Positions 10,131 through 20,845 of a DNA stretch of 35,930 nucleotides are shown one piece after another. The translations under genes were made by a program, and so were the position numbers. Position 1 is the first letter of the stretch. Every line of letters starts with the position of its first letter. The notes under the pieces were generated by a model. The model worked only from the letters and a program-made list of their open reading frames with translations, was not told where the DNA came from and searched no databases. This stretch comes from a virus: IMG/VR virus record IMGVR_UViG_3300025869_000042, positions 1 to 35,930 of that record; one strand, 5' to 3'.

Positions 10131-10790
10131 ATGGCTTTAATAGACAGCGTGATCCAAGGAGGCGTAGGAATTGCTTCCGGTATTATAGGTCATAAGCAAA
10201 GAAAGCAAGAGCAAAAAAATGCCCAAGCTCAGTTTGATCAGAACATGACAAGATACCAGTCCCAGGATCTATCAAACCCATATGCTAATATGGAGAATGT
10301 TTATGAGGATTTAACCGTAAACACTCAAGCAGCCGACTTTGCAGCGCAGCAACAAGCTCAAGGTATGGCTAATACTATGCAAAGCATGAAAGGCGCTGCT
10401 GGCGGGAGTGGTATTGCTGCATTAGCACAAGCAATGGCCGGACAGCAATCACAGAATGCTCAAAGCGCTTCTGCTGATATAGCTAGACAAGAAGCGGGTA
10501 ATCAAAAAGCACAAGCTCAAATGGCTGGTCAATTGCAATCTATGGAACGCGAAGGCGATATGATTTCAAGATCTTTAGAAAGAGAGCAATCAGAAACTGA
10601 ATTAGGAATGAGCCAGCAAAGACTTGGCGCCGCTAACTTAGCACGTCAAGAAGCTACACAAGCTCTCGTGGGTGGCGTTGGTCAAATCGCTGCTGCTGGT
10701 CTTAAAGCAAATCCTGCTTTTGCTGCTGGAGGCGCTATGGCAGCAGGTGGTGAAGGAGTTGCCGGTTTTGTAGGCAATTTGTTTAAATAA
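10131..10790 (+). CDS. Small ejection-protein-like virion protein (gp14-like)
   Basis: A 219-aa Ala/Gln/Met-rich protein with a weakly hydrophobic N-terminus (SVIQGGVGIASGIIG), a long helical middle and a Gly/Ala-rich hydrophobic C-terminus. It is first in a trio of small, medium and giant proteins directly after the tail gene, the same order as T7 gp14-gp15-gp16, which leave the virion first and make the envelope-spanning DNA channel. Function is inferred from composition and order. Confidence 0.5.
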   Translation: MALIDSVIQGGVGIASGIIGHKQRKQEQKNAQAQFDQNMTRYQSQDLSNPYANMENVYEDLTVNTQAADFAAQQQAQGMANTMQSMKGAAGGSGIAALAQAMAGQQSQNAQSASADIARQEAGNQKAQAQMAGQLQSMEREGDMISRSLEREQSETELGMSQQRLGAANLARQEATQALVGGVGQIAAAGLKANPAFAAGGAMAAGGEGVAGFVGNLFK

Positions 10791-10794
10791 TATT

Positions 10795-11940
10795 ATGGCA
10801 AATAGTGATTTAATAAAAGGTGCTGGCTTCGTAGGCAAATCTGAAGGCTTTGTAAATTATGCAGAGGCTATTAATGTACCCAACCCAGTACAGGGTGAAA
10901 ACTTCTACATAAAAGAAAGAGAACGTAAGCAGGCTACAAAGTCGCGAGTAAACGGGTATATAGATAACCTTAAGTCTGACATTGACTTAGACGGGCTTAG
11001 CCCAGAACAGACATCGGCAATGCGAGGCTTTTTAGTTTCGCAACGTTCTATATATGCTAATGCTGCAAACGAGATTGCTAAGATTGACGATGCTTCATCA
11101 CCTGAGTACCAACATTACGTTGATATAATGAACGGCGTGAACCGTAGCTTTGTTAATTTGTCTGAAGAAGTAAAGGCTTATAAAGAGGCTAAAGTAAGCT
11201 ATGCTGAAACTCACAAAGCTGATCTTTACTCTAATGCGGCAAGCGGCAGTGAAATACAAGCTGCAGCATCGCTTTACGGCTTAGACCCTGAAGTGCCTGC
11301 AAATTTTACTGTAGCAGACGGTGGTCATATAATGTTTGAGGTTGACGGTGTAGCTCAGTCTTATAAAGATTATAAAGAGCCTATGATGAAAGACTATAAA
11401 ACAATGAATAGTCTTTTGGAAACTACAAATCAAATTTTCAACACTGGTCAAAAGCTTGACGGAACTAAAGCACAGCTTTTAGGCACACAGGTTGAAGCTA
11501 TGCTTGCAAACCCTGATACTATAAAATCTATATTAGCGGGGGACTTTGCGGGTAACGGTATTGATTTAAGCGGGATTGCTTACAATCCTGAAGATGTAGC
11601 TGGTACGCGTATGCAGGTTAAAGACGCTATAATGGGTGCTTTAACACAAGTTGCTAATGAAGGTTATGCTGAAAAAGAAAGAAAGCGTAAAAAAAGAAAC
11701 AATCCAAGTAGCACCCCATCAAGCCCAAAAGGTGGTAAAGACTACGCTGAAAGATGGGCTGACGTAGATAAATATCCGCAAACACCTCAAAAGATTAGTG
11801 GTAAAGTAGTGCAAAAAGTTGATGTCCGATTTGCTCCCGAAGATAAAAAGGAAATGATTAGCCAATTACAGGGCGACCATTATTATATTGATGGTGTTAT
11901 TTACACTCTTGAAGAAGCAAAAGACATTTTAGATAACTAA
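10795..11940 (+). CDS. Second ejection-protein-like virion protein (gp15-like)
   Basis: A 381-aa mostly helical protein; the only clear local feature is a basic, Ser/Pro-rich linker around residues 297-318 (EKERKRKKRNNPSSTPSSPK) before a C-terminal domain of about 60 residues. It starts 4 nt after the preceding gene and ends 17 nt before the giant polyvalent gene. By position it corresponds to the middle member of a podovirus ejection complex. No motif supports a more exact call. Confidence 0.4.
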   Translation: MANSDLIKGAGFVGKSEGFVNYAEAINVPNPVQGENFYIKERERKQATKSRVNGYIDNLKSDIDLDGLSPEQTSAMRGFLVSQRSIYANAANEIAKIDDASSPEYQHYVDIMNGVNRSFVNLSEEVKAYKEAKVSYAETHKADLYSNAASGSEIQAAASLYGLDPEVPANFTVADGGHIMFEVDGVAQSYKDYKEPMMKDYKTMNSLLETTNQIFNTGQKLDGTKAQLLGTQVEAMLANPDTIKSILAGDFAGNGIDLSGIAYNPEDVAGTRMQVKDAIMGALTQVANEGYAEKERKRKKRNNPSSTPSSPKGGKDYAERWADVDKYPQTPQKISGKVVQKVDVRFAPEDKKEMISQLQGDHYYIDGVIYTLEEAKDILDN

Positions 11941-11957
11941 TAATCCAATTATATAAT

Positions 11958-14900
11958 ATGGATCTTAACAAATTTAGCCCTGAAAAATTGCAAGAAATTG
12001 CTAACCGCAATGGCATAACAGTTGAAGAGCTATTAGCAAATAATACTGAGGGAAAGCAGAACGACTTGATGGAAACAGACCCACCAACAAGTCAGAATAC
12101 AGAAACGTCCGCTGGGGAATCCAGATCGGGCGATATTTCTTTGGGGTCACCAAACTTTGAGCCTTATCTTTTAACACTTGAAGATTTAGAGGGTGAAGAA
12201 GAAGACGTAGAGCCACGCATAAAAGATAAAATGCAAGCGCTAGGCATTAGAACCGACCAAACTGGCTGGGGAAATACTATTATGTTGCAAAGCCAATCTA
12301 TAGATGGGCAAGGGCATCGTGTTAGAACTTCGGCAAAATTAAAGGATAAACAAAAAGCGCTTGAGCAATTAAACACGTTTATTTTAGAGCAAGGTGACCT
12401 TGGCTACGCTGATAAAATTAAAGCAGAAAACCAAGATGTTATTAATAAATACTATGAAGCTACTGCTGAAAAAGAAGTTGGTCTTAGCGAAGCTAATGAC
12501 ATTTATGTAGATTCAAAAATAAATAGTTGGAATAAAGCGGAAACTATATCTACCCCTAGAATGGATGGTAGCAGTATGTTTGTGGCCAACCAAAAAAGAA
12601 CTCTTGAGGCAAAAGATTTTGAAACGCCAGAAGAGCTCGATGAGTATTTAAACTGGAAAGAAACCGGTGTAGTTAATACTACAGAAGATCAGATCAAGTC
12701 GTTTAGAGAAGAGCTGATATTTAATAATAAGATAAGAAGCGGACAAAAATATATTGATAACCTTCCAGACGACGTAAAAGAGTCTGTGGCGGCTGTACTT
12801 TCAAAAGAAAAAGTGGATTTAGCTTATAGAGCTAATAACATAGAAAATGAGATTGGCCAAATTCAAATGGCTGAAAACGATCTTGCTTATAGAATAGAAG
12901 AATTTAAAAACAATCCTACTAATCAGCAGGATTTATTTAATTTACAAGAAGAAATCCTTTCACTACAAAATCAAAGATCTGAGGTAGCCTCATTTATTGA
13001 AACTATATCAGATACTGATGATTTAATGATTGCAGTAGATAACTTTAATAAAGACTATAGCTTGCTTAATAAGCTAGGCGTAGACTTTAAAAGAACTGCT
13101 GTAGATTTAGGTTATGCCGGTGCACAGTTAATTACACTTTTAGGTACAGGTGTAGCCAAAGGAGTAGAATTTGCTGATGATGAGGTAATGGACGAGCTAG
13201 ATGCAGCGTGGTTGCCCCTAATTGAAAGAGGCCAAAAAGAAAGTCAGTTATTTGCTACAGCACCTACTTTAGAGCAAGTAGAAGACTTAGATGACTTATT
13301 TGATTGGGTAGGTAGCACAGCGATCGGAGCGATACCTTCTTTATCTATGGCCTTTGCCGGACCAGCAGCAATGCCTTTATTCTTTCTTAGTGGCTATGGT
13401 GGTACATCTAGTGAAATAATGATGAACCAGTATGAAGCTACAAAAAGGTTAGCTACAAATGCTGAGATATTAGAGAATCAAAGGGTTAACATGTCTCCTG
13501 AAGAAATTTCAGAGATTGAAACTTTAATGGAGGAAGATGCTAAAATAGCAAATTTGCCCCAGTGGAGAAAGATTACAACATCAGCGTGGGCCGGTATGTC
13601 CGAAGTGCTTTTTGAAAGACTTGGTACTATGGCTATTCTTAAAAATGCGTCAAAAGCCATTAACCCGACAAGCTTAACTGGAGCGGGAATAAAATTTGCA
13701 AAAGCTTCTAACCAAGAAGGTATGTCAGAGGGTGCAACCCAAATTTCTAACAATTTTGGAAAATGGGCCTTTATGGGCGAACAAGTTAACTTATTCGAAG
13801 GATTAGGTGAAGCTTATGCGGGTGGTGCTCTTATAGGCGGTCCTTTATCTTTAAAAAGTGTAGCCCCTGCGGTTTACGAGTATGCGGTAAGTACTCTTAT
13901 GGATAAAAACACTCGTGCAGATATCCAAGCTAAGCTTAATCAATTAGAAGAGTTAACTGGTATAGACAACTTACAGAACGTATTAGATCCTAATACTGAT
14001 TTAGAAGGGCTATCCCCAGAAGTAAAAAAGCTAGCTACTGAAGTAATTGGTGAAATTGAATTGTTAAAATCAGGTATTGCAAACAGATTGGGTAACGATT
14101 TATCTAATGACGTTGTAATAGAGGTTGGCCGTATTTCTTTAGAAATGCAGCAGATAAACGAAAGGTTTACAAAAATTGCTCAATCAGGTGTGGCTGGTGC
14201 CGAATTAGTTGCGGCAGAAAAAACATTAAGAGCTAAGTTTGATAAACTTGCAGATAAGCGGGAAGCATTGCTTTCATATGAGACTAATACAAAAGAGGCT
14301 AAAGCTTACAACGCTTCTTTAAAGGCATCGATGGATGCGTCAGCAGGTTACGCGTCTATGCTTTATTTACAGAACGCTAGAAAACAATCTGAAAGCTTTA
14401 GAGAATTTAATAGACTAAAAAATTCGGCACGAAGCAAGTACTTATCACAAGCAAAAGAAAACCTTGGGGAAAATGCTACTAGTGAAGAAATAAGATTAGA
14501 AGCTGGAAAGTCTTTTCATATTGAAAAAACCAAAAATCTTATTAGCGAAAATAAGATTACTGCAGACGAACTTTTAAAAGCAAGCGGATTAGAAGTTGAA
14601 CTTATAGAAGCTAATGAGGCTGAATTTATAAAGCGTGGCGGTAACAAAGATGGGGATGCATTTATTAGCGCTGATGGTAAAACAATTGTAGTTAATATGG
14701 ATGTTGCTGCGGCAAACGGTCGTACAGGAGTATGGGCGCATGAAGCACTTCACGCTATTGTTCAAGACAAACTTGGTAGTAACAAAGACGCAAACGCTGC
14801 GGGAGAAGAATTATTAGGTTGGCTACAAAAAAATGCACCCGAAACTCATTCTTACGTTAAAGCTAGGCTTGATTTAGCTTACACTAGAGATGGTGTAAAA

Positions 14901-17900
14901 GCTGACGCATATTACGAGGAAACAATGAATGTGCTTTCTGATTACATTGCGGAAGGCAACGAAATAGGGCTAAAGTCTTTATCACAAATCAACGTATTTG
15001 TAAACAACCTTGTTCGGGGAGACAAAACTTCAATTAAAATACAGGACGGCGAACAAACATTTGCATTTATAGCCAATTACGCTAATAAAAATAAGTCAAA
15101 GAAAACTGCTAAGCTTATTAGAAATTTTGCTAGAGCATTTCAAAATGAAGAAAGAAAAAGCAAAAAAGACTCACAGTCTATATCTAAAGAAGCAGAACGT
15201 GCAAAGCAGGTTTTAGAAAAAGTAAGTTCCAATATGGAATTCTTTGATCCTAACTCTCCTTTAATTGCAAAAGTAATTGATGGCATGGTTCAGGCGCAGT
15301 TGGCTAAGCTATCTATAAAAGGATTAAAGTTTGATGCGGAAGAAGCTAAGTACGATATTATTGCCAGAATATACTACAACCAAGACATAAACAAGTTTGA
15401 CGGTAGAGGTACGCTGTATGGTTATATAAATGGTCGTATTAGTTTCCGCATTAAAGACATGCTTAAGGCTTCTGGTGAGGGGAAAAACGATATTGTTGAC
15501 GATTTTAACCAGAGCGACGTAGAGGACCTTAAAGGAGCTGCGGCTGATGTTACCACTATAGAACAAGTAGAAGAGCGTGTGGAAGCCGAAAGAGCCACGT
15601 ATCGCCCTTTATTAGATAGTCGTATGGCTACGCCAGAGTTGGTTGAGGCTTTAATGGAAAAAATACCAAGAGTTGTAGGCACACTTAAAAATCGTATTGA
15701 CGCACCGATTTCAAAAAACACAACTGTTACACCTTTAATGAACGAATTACGTTTAGCATTGGGTAAGCAGGTGGACATTGATTTGAAAAAAGCAATGGGT
15801 GGCAAGAAAGACGGGGTGCTAAGAAAATTTTTAGTAGCTAACAAAAAAGCTATTCTTGAAAACATGACCACTACTTATTTGATGACAGCTTTTCCCGCTG
15901 CCATTCAAAAGAAAGTTAATGGCGTATTTACAAGCGATTGGAAAGGTAAAAAAATTGATCGCGAAACTACAAATACGGATAAAGCAGGTAGAACATCAGG
16001 AGCTGAAATAGCAAGAAGACTACCTCAAGCTTCATTAAAAATAGATGACAAAACATTCTTGTCATTTATTCTTGACGAAAAAGGTAATCCATTACGTGGT
16101 AAAAAAGAGTCTCTTGCCAAAGCTATTGGCGAAGAAATGGCTATTGAAATTGTTAACCGTGAAATGCAAGATCCGGATAGCAAAATACGCCAGGCTTTAG
16201 AAGCTAACCAAGAAAGATTAGGTGTAGAGCAAATAAATGATTTTGCTACTAAGTTAGCTCTTGATTCTGAGCGCGGTAATGTTAAAGCTTCTAATAGCTT
16301 TACAATAGAAGAAACACGTCAAGAAGATGTAATTAAAGCTTTGCGTGTTGGTGTTAAGTATTGGAGCGGTCAAGACGATGCAAAAGCTATGTCCGCGTTA
16401 GAAGACCCCAACAATAAGGGCAATTTTAAGCCAGAAGTAATTGAATATTTACAAAAAGATGCTTTAAAAAAGAAAACTAAAACAACTAAAATAGTTGATA
16501 TATCAAATGTTGATTTTTCAAAATTATTTTATACTCTTTCTAAAGCTGAAGATGCGGGGCTGCTTGATGAATATTCTAGCGGGCCTCAAATTGCACGTTT
16601 AATTACAGAATCAGACCTTTTTGACGGCGAACTTAAATATACTTCTATAGAAACGCTTGTAAAAAAAGCTGAAAGTGGTGATGCCGATGCCATACTTGAA
16701 CTACAAGCCCACAATACGGAAACGTTATCTCTTGTTTCTTTATTTAATGCTGAAGAAATTAAAAAATTTGGAGGAGTAGAATTTTTTAGTAGCACTAAAG
16801 ATCAAATAATTAATTTACGAAAAGAAATTAATGAAAGCAAGATAGGAAGCACAATTACTAATATTATTGAAGATGCTAGTCCTTATCATTCAGAAGCATC
16901 ATCTATAGCAGAATCAATTCGTGTTTATCAAAAAAGTAAAAAAGGAATACCAAAAAATTTAGAAGGCGAAGAGGTATTTAAAATGAGGCTAAGCATTGTG
17001 CAGCGTACCAACATTGCAAATAAAGCATTAGTAACTGCTATAGCTGAAAGAATGGTTTTAGCGGTTCAGTATGAACTAGTATCTCCCGTCACACTTTTAA
17101 GGATCTTGCAAAAGCAAAATAAATCACAAACTAAGGGGTTCAGGGCATTTGGTCAATTAATATATGCTTCTTTAAATATAGAGGGTACACCAAAAATTGA
17201 GCACGTTTATCCCAATGTTCAGTTATCTTTTGATATTATTAAAATTGCTATTGAGGCTAGAAATGCTAGGATTGCGTCAAATATTGATCCTAATATTATA
17301 ACATTAAAAGTTACTCAAGAGCTAAATAAGTTATTTCAAAAAAATACATTGTGGGCTACAGATCAAAAAGTTACTGATTTTGTTGATACCACAGGTACTT
17401 CAAATCCAATAGGTATTTTAAGAGCAATTACCTTGGCTAAAGCGGATAGAAAAAATATTGTTGCTTTCGTAAGCGAAAATAATAAACTGCAAACGCTTGA
17501 GGATCATATTAATAATGAACAGCAGCGAGCAATATATGAGCAGCAAATTGACATTAACTACGAAAATGCTCAAAGAGCTAAAGATTTATTAAACCAGTCT
17601 GTTAAAAATTCATCAAGCGTTCCAATTGCCGTGTTTATGGTCGGGGCTCCTGGTGCGGGAAAATCCAGCGTTTTAAAAGGTTTAGGCTTAACTGATAAAG
17701 GATACAGATTAGTTAACCAAGACCCTTACTTAGAAGGATACATTAAAGAGGCCGGGCTACCAACCGACGAAAAAACTTATGACAAGGAGCAGCGTTCTTT
17801 ACGGGCTAAGCTAGGTTGGAAAGCTAGAAAAGCCGCTGAAGAAGATTTAGCTAGGAATACTGCCGCAAAAGAAAGTATGGTAGTCGATGGCACCGGCGCA

Positions 17901-20390
17901 TCATATAAAGCTACAACGAAAAAAATGAAAGCTTTAGAAGATGCAGGGTTTGAAATACATATGGTGCATGTTAAAACTAGTAAAAATGTAGCTGTTGACA
18001 GAAATAAAAGTAGAACAGAAAGATCATTAGCTGACTTTATAGTAACCAAAACTTGGGATAGCGTACAAGAAAGCGCTAAGCAGTATAAGGAAGACTATGC
18101 AGGTCGCTTTTACGAGATTAATACTGACAATCTTTCTTACGGTGAAGCTTTACCTGAAGCATTTGTAAATCAAGTAACTACTGGGCTGGAAGCATCCGGC
18201 GCTAAGTTTAGCCAAGGGCTAAGTGAAGAGCTTAACGGAATGATTGAGCGGACTAAAGGAGTGGCTGCTGACAAGATTTATTCAAAAGCTCAAGCTCGTA
18301 TGATGGGTGAGAGAAAAGGTAAATACCGCTTGTTTGTGCCGGCATCAGCTGAAGACTTTAGAGGCTTAACCTCATACACCTTTGCAGGAAAAGGGAAGCA
18401 AGGGGAAGCTGATCAAAAGTTTATTGAAGATAATATAATAACTCCTTATACTAGGGGTATTGCAATGATTGAAGCTGTAAAGCAGCAGATTCGTCGCGAA
18501 CTTAATGCCTTAAGAAAGGCAGATAAAAAGTTGTTTAAAATGCTAGGTAAGAAAATTGCAAATAGCGATTACACTTATGACCATGCATTAAGGGTGTACA
18601 TGTGGACCCAGCAAGGTATAGATATACCGGGAATGGATAAAAACGACATTAGATTTTTGATCAACGCTATTAATGCAATGCCACAGTTTATTGAAATGGG
18701 TAATGCGATGCAGCTTATATCTAGACAAGATACATGGATGGAGCCGGGTGAGCATTGGTTATCTCGCACTTTAGTTTCCGATTTGAACGGAATGACTGAA
18801 AAAGTTGGTAGAAAGAAATATTTACAAGAATTTATTGAAAACTCTGAAGCAATATTTAGTGCTGAAAACTTAAACAAAATAGAAGCCGTTTACGGAACGC
18901 GACATAAAGAAGCTATAAAAGATGCTTTATTTGCAATGACTAACGGTACTAACCGCACAACAGGCAGTGATAATGCACAGGTGAATGCTTGGTATAACTG
19001 GGTGAACAACTCTACTGGTGCTATTATGTTCTTTAACCGTCGGTCTGCAATATTACAAACTCTTTCAACCGCTAACTTTATAAACTGGTCAGACAACAAT
19101 CCTTTAAAAGTTGCGGCGGCCTTTGCAAATCAACCTCAATATTGGTCTGACTTTGCAATGATATTTAATTCTGACAAGTTAAAAGAACGTAGATCGGGAT
19201 TACAAACAGATGTAAACCAGGCGGAAATTGCTAATGAAGCAAAAGGTGCAAAAAATAGAGCGGGTGCTGTGATTGCTTACTTGCTAAAAATTGGTTTTAC
19301 ACCTACTCAAATTGCGGATAGTTTTGCTATTGCAGCTGGGGGTGCGTCGTTTTATAGAAATCGCGTAAATACTTACGTTAAAGAAGGTATGGAGCAGGCG
19401 GCCGCAGAAAAGCAAGCATTTGAAGACTTTAGCAAAACCGCGGACGAAGCACAGCAATCTTCTGACCCATATTTGGTTTCTCAAGAGCAACGTAGTCCTT
19501 TAGGTCGTCTTGTATTAGCATTCCAGAATACTCCGATGCAGTATACTCGATTGATGAAAAAAGCGATGAAAGATCTTGCTAATGGTAGAGGCGATGCTAA
19601 AACACATATATCTAAGATTATTTATTATGGTGCAGTGCAGAACTTTATATTCTCTGCATTACAAAGCGCATTGTTTGCTATCATACCTGGATTTGACGAA
19701 GAAGACGAGTCTGAAATGACAGAAAAAGAGCTAGAAAAGCTTGAACGTAAAAATGACCAAAGAACCTTGCGTATTATTAATAGCATGACAGATTCTGTTT
19801 TAAAAGGTAGCGGGGTTAGAGGCGCAGTAATTGCAACGCTTAAAAATACTATTACAGAGTATTTTAAACAAGAAGAAAAAGGATTTATGTCCGACCACAC
19901 CTACACTATACTACAAGCGTTAAGTTTGTCTCCACCTATTGGTTCAAAAGCTAGAAAACTTTATTCAGCTATTCAAACCAAAAAGTTTGAAAGAGATACT
20001 TTAGCAGCCAGAGGTTTTGATGTTATGGCTGACGGTAAGTTAAATTTAAGTCCAGCTTATTCTATTATAGGTAACCTTTCATCTGCACTCGGAAATGTAC
20101 CGCTTGATCGTATTGTTGATGAGCTTAACTCAATAGTCGAAGCACTCGATTCTCGCAACACAACTTGGCAACGTATAGCATTAGCACTTGGCTGGAAGAC
20201 TTGGGACGTAGGCGCTAAAAATGAAGAGCACGATCTTATTAAGACTGAAGCTAAAGCAAAACGAAAAGAGGAAGGTAAAGTTAAAGCTAAAGAAACTCGG
20301 GCTACAAATGCAAAAAAGAAAGAATCAGAAAAAATAGATAAGGCTCTTGAGAATTACTATATCAGATATCCTGAACGTAGGCCTAAATAA
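11958..20390 (+). CDS. Giant polyvalent virion protein with zincin and Zeta-toxin-like domains
   Basis: A single 2810-residue frame. Visible parts: a hydrophobic Gly/Ala/Pro segment near residues 450-480; a zinc metallopeptidase motif H928-E-A-L-H932 with a downstream helix containing YYEETMNVLSDYIAEG that could give the third ligand; a segment with K1146-F-D then LYGYINGRISFRIKDML that weakly recalls sigma region 2; a P-loop G1896-A-P-G-A-G-K1902-S with a following NQDPYLEG and VVDGTGA, as in Zeta-toxin/polynucleotide-kinase-like enzymes; and a C-terminal part with a hydrophobic helix near 2565-2580 and a highly basic end. Phage polyvalent proteins combine such domains and are thought to be injected with the DNA. 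Its place as last of the ejection-like trio supports virion packaging. The activities are predicted, not shown. Confidence 0.75.
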   Translation: MDLNKFSPEKLQEIANRNGITVEELLANNTEGKQNDLMETDPPTSQNTETSAGESRSGDISLGSPNFEPYLLTLEDLEGEEEDVEPRIKDKMQALGIRTDQTGWGNTIMLQSQSIDGQGHRVRTSAKLKDKQKALEQLNTFILEQGDLGYADKIKAENQDVINKYYEATAEKEVGLSEANDIYVDSKINSWNKAETISTPRMDGSSMFVANQKRTLEAKDFETPEELDEYLNWKETGVVNTTEDQIKSFREELIFNNKIRSGQKYIDNLPDDVKESVAAVLSKEKVDLAYRANNIENEIGQIQMAENDLAYRIEEFKNNPTNQQDLFNLQEEILSLQNQRSEVASFIETISDTDDLMIAVDNFNKDYSLLNKLGVDFKRTAVDLGYAGAQLITLLGTGVAKGVEFADDEVMDELDAAWLPLIERGQKESQLFATAPTLEQVEDLDDLFDWVGSTAIGAIPSLSMAFAGPAAMPLFFLSGYGGTSSEIMMNQYEATKRLATNAEILENQRVNMSPEEISEIETLMEEDAKIANLPQWRKITTSAWAGMSEVLFERLGTMAILKNASKAINPTSLTGAGIKFAKASNQEGMSEGATQISNNFGKWAFMGEQVNLFEGLGEAYAGGALIGGPLSLKSVAPAVYEYAVSTLMDKNTRADIQAKLNQLEELTGIDNLQNVLDPNTDLEGLSPEVKKLATEVIGEIELLKSGIANRLGNDLSNDVVIEVGRISLEMQQINERFTKIAQSGVAGAELVAAEKTLRAKFDKLADKREALLSYETNTKEAKAYNASLKASMDASAGYASMLYLQNARKQSESFREFNRLKNSARSKYLSQAKENLGENATSEEIRLEAGKSFHIEKTKNLISENKITADELLKASGLEVELIEANEAEFIKRGGNKDGDAFISADGKTIVVNMDVAAANGRTGVWAHEALHAIVQDKLGSNKDANAAGEELLGWLQKNAPETHSYVKARLDLAYTRDGVKADAYYEETMNVLSDYIAEGNEIGLKSLSQINVFVNNLVRGDKTSIKIQDGEQTFAFIANYANKNKSKKTAKLIRNFARAFQNEERKSKKDSQSISKEAERAKQVLEKVSSNMEFFDPNSPLIAKVIDGMVQAQLAKLSIKGLKFDAEEAKYDIIARIYYNQDINKFDGRGTLYGYINGRISFRIKDMLKASGEGKNDIVDDFNQSDVEDLKGAAADVTTIEQVEERVEAERATYRPLLDSRMATPELVEALMEKIPRVVGTLKNRIDAPISKNTTVTPLMNELRLALGKQVDIDLKKAMGGKKDGVLRKFLVANKKAILENMTTTYLMTAFPAAIQKKVNGVFTSDWKGKKIDRETTNTDKAGRTSGAEIARRLPQASLKIDDKTFLSFILDEKGNPLRGKKESLAKAIGEEMAIEIVNREMQDPDSKIRQALEANQERLGVEQINDFATKLALDSERGNVKASNSFTIEETRQEDVIKALRVGVKYWSGQDDAKAMSALEDPNNKGNFKPEVIEYLQKDALKKKTKTTKIVDISNVDFSKLFYTLSKAEDAGLLDEYSSGPQIARLITESDLFDGELKYTSIETLVKKAESGDADAILELQAHNTETLSLVSLFNAEEIKKFGGVEFFSSTKDQIINLRKEINESKIGSTITNIIEDASPYHSEASSIAESIRVYQKSKKGIPKNLEGEEVFKMRLSIVQRTNIANKALVTAIAERMVLAVQYELVSPVTLLRILQKQNKSQTKGFRAFGQLIYASLNIEGTPKIEHVYPNVQLSFDIIKIAIEARNARIASNIDPNIITLKVTQELNKLFQKNTLWATDQKVTDFVDTTGTSNPIGILRAITLAKADRKNIVAFVSENNKLQTLEDHINNEQQRAIYEQQIDINYENAQRAKDLLNQSVKNSSSVPIAVFMVGAPGAGKSSVLKGLGLTDKGYRLVNQDPYLEGYIKEAGLPTDEKTYDKEQRSLRAKLGWKARKAAEEDLARNTAAKESMVVDGTGASYKATTKKMKALEDAGFEIHMVHVKTSKNVAVDRNKSRTERSLADFIVTKTWDSVQESAKQYKEDYAGRFYEINTDNLSYGEALPEAFVNQVTTGLEASGAKFSQGLSEELNGMIERTKGVAADKIYSKAQARMMGERKGKYRLFVPASAEDFRGLTSYTFAGKGKQGEADQKFIEDNIITPYTRGIAMIEAVKQQIRRELNALRKADKKLFKMLGKKIANSDYTYDHALRVYMWTQQGIDIPGMDKNDIRFLINAINAMPQFIEMGNAMQLISRQDTWMEPGEHWLSRTLVSDLNGMTEKVGRKKYLQEFIENSEAIFSAENLNKIEAVYGTRHKEAIKDALFAMTNGTNRTTGSDNAQVNAWYNWVNNSTGAIMFFNRRSAILQTLSTANFINWSDNNPLKVAAAFANQPQYWSDFAMIFNSDKLKERRSGLQTDVNQAEIANEAKGAKNRAGAVIAYLLKIGFTPTQIADSFAIAAGGASFYRNRVNTYVKEGMEQAAAEKQAFEDFSKTADEAQQSSDPYLVSQEQRSPLGRLVLAFQNTPMQYTRLMKKAMKDLANGRGDAKTHISKIIYYGAVQNFIFSALQSALFAIIPGFDEEDESEMTEKELEKLERKNDQRTLRIINSMTDSVLKGSGVRGAVIATLKNTITEYFKQEEKGFMSDHTYTILQALSLSPPIGSKARKLYSAIQTKKFERDTLAARGFDVMADGKLNLSPAYSIIGNLSSALGNVPLDRIVDELNSIVEALDSRNTTWQRIALALGWKTWDVGAKNEEHDLIKTEAKAKRKEEGKVKAKETRATNAKKKESEKIDKALENYYIRYPERRPK

Positions 20391-20427
20391 AAAATAAATA
20401 ACAAAAAAATCGTGTAATAATAAAATA

Positions 20428-20844
20428 ATGAATCGTACTATAAAAAAAATTATAATACACTGCTCCGCTACAAGAGAGGGGCAAGATATAAGTGTAGATA
20501 CCATTAGAGATTGGCATTTAAAAAGAGGCTGGGCAGACATTGGGTATCATTATGTTATTGATTTAAACGGCGTTGTTCATGCGGGCAGACCTGTTGAAAA
20601 AACCGGGGCTCACACTAAGGGGCATAATACTGGCAGTATAGGTATATGTTATATAGGTGGTGTCGAAGAAGACGGTAAAACACCTAAAGACACTAGAACG
20701 AAAAATCAAAAAGCAGCTTTAGATAACCTGTTGTTTATACTCACAGATATTTTTGCCAACGTTACTGTTCACGGGCACAATGAGTTTGCAAGTAAAGCAT
20801 GTCCTTCTTTTGATGTTCAAGCAGAGTATTCTGGTAAATTCTAA
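20428..20844 (+). CDS. N-acetylmuramoyl-L-alanine amidase (endolysin)
   Basis: A 138-aa Amidase_2/T7-lysozyme-type enzyme that would cut the bond between MurNAc and L-alanine in peptidoglycan at lysis. Zinc ligands are H11 (in IIIHCSATREG), H117 (in VHGHNEF) and C125 (in KACPSF). Y40 and K123 stand at the same spacing as T7 lysozyme Y46 and K128, so the active site is complete. There is no signal peptide, so release should depend on a holin; two candidate membrane proteins follow directly. Size is close to T7 lysozyme. T7 lysozyme also inhibits T7 RNA polymerase, but no such polymerase is seen here. Confidence 0.93.
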   Translation: MNRTIKKIIIHCSATREGQDISVDTIRDWHLKRGWADIGYHYVIDLNGVVHAGRPVEKTGAHTKGHNTGSIGICYIGGVEEDGKTPKDTRTKNQKAALDNLLFILTDIFANVTVHGHNEFASKACPSFDVQAEYSGKF

Positions 20845-20845
20845 A

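Noticed and set aside
17637-18150. Zeta-like domain as part of a plasmid-type toxin-antitoxin system
   Set aside because: It is fused inside a virion-type giant protein and no epsilon-like antitoxin gene is adjacent.
20753-20845. In-frame extension upstream of the first holin-like gene
   Set aside because: It lies within the amidase gene; ATG at 20846 directly after the amidase stop is a better start.
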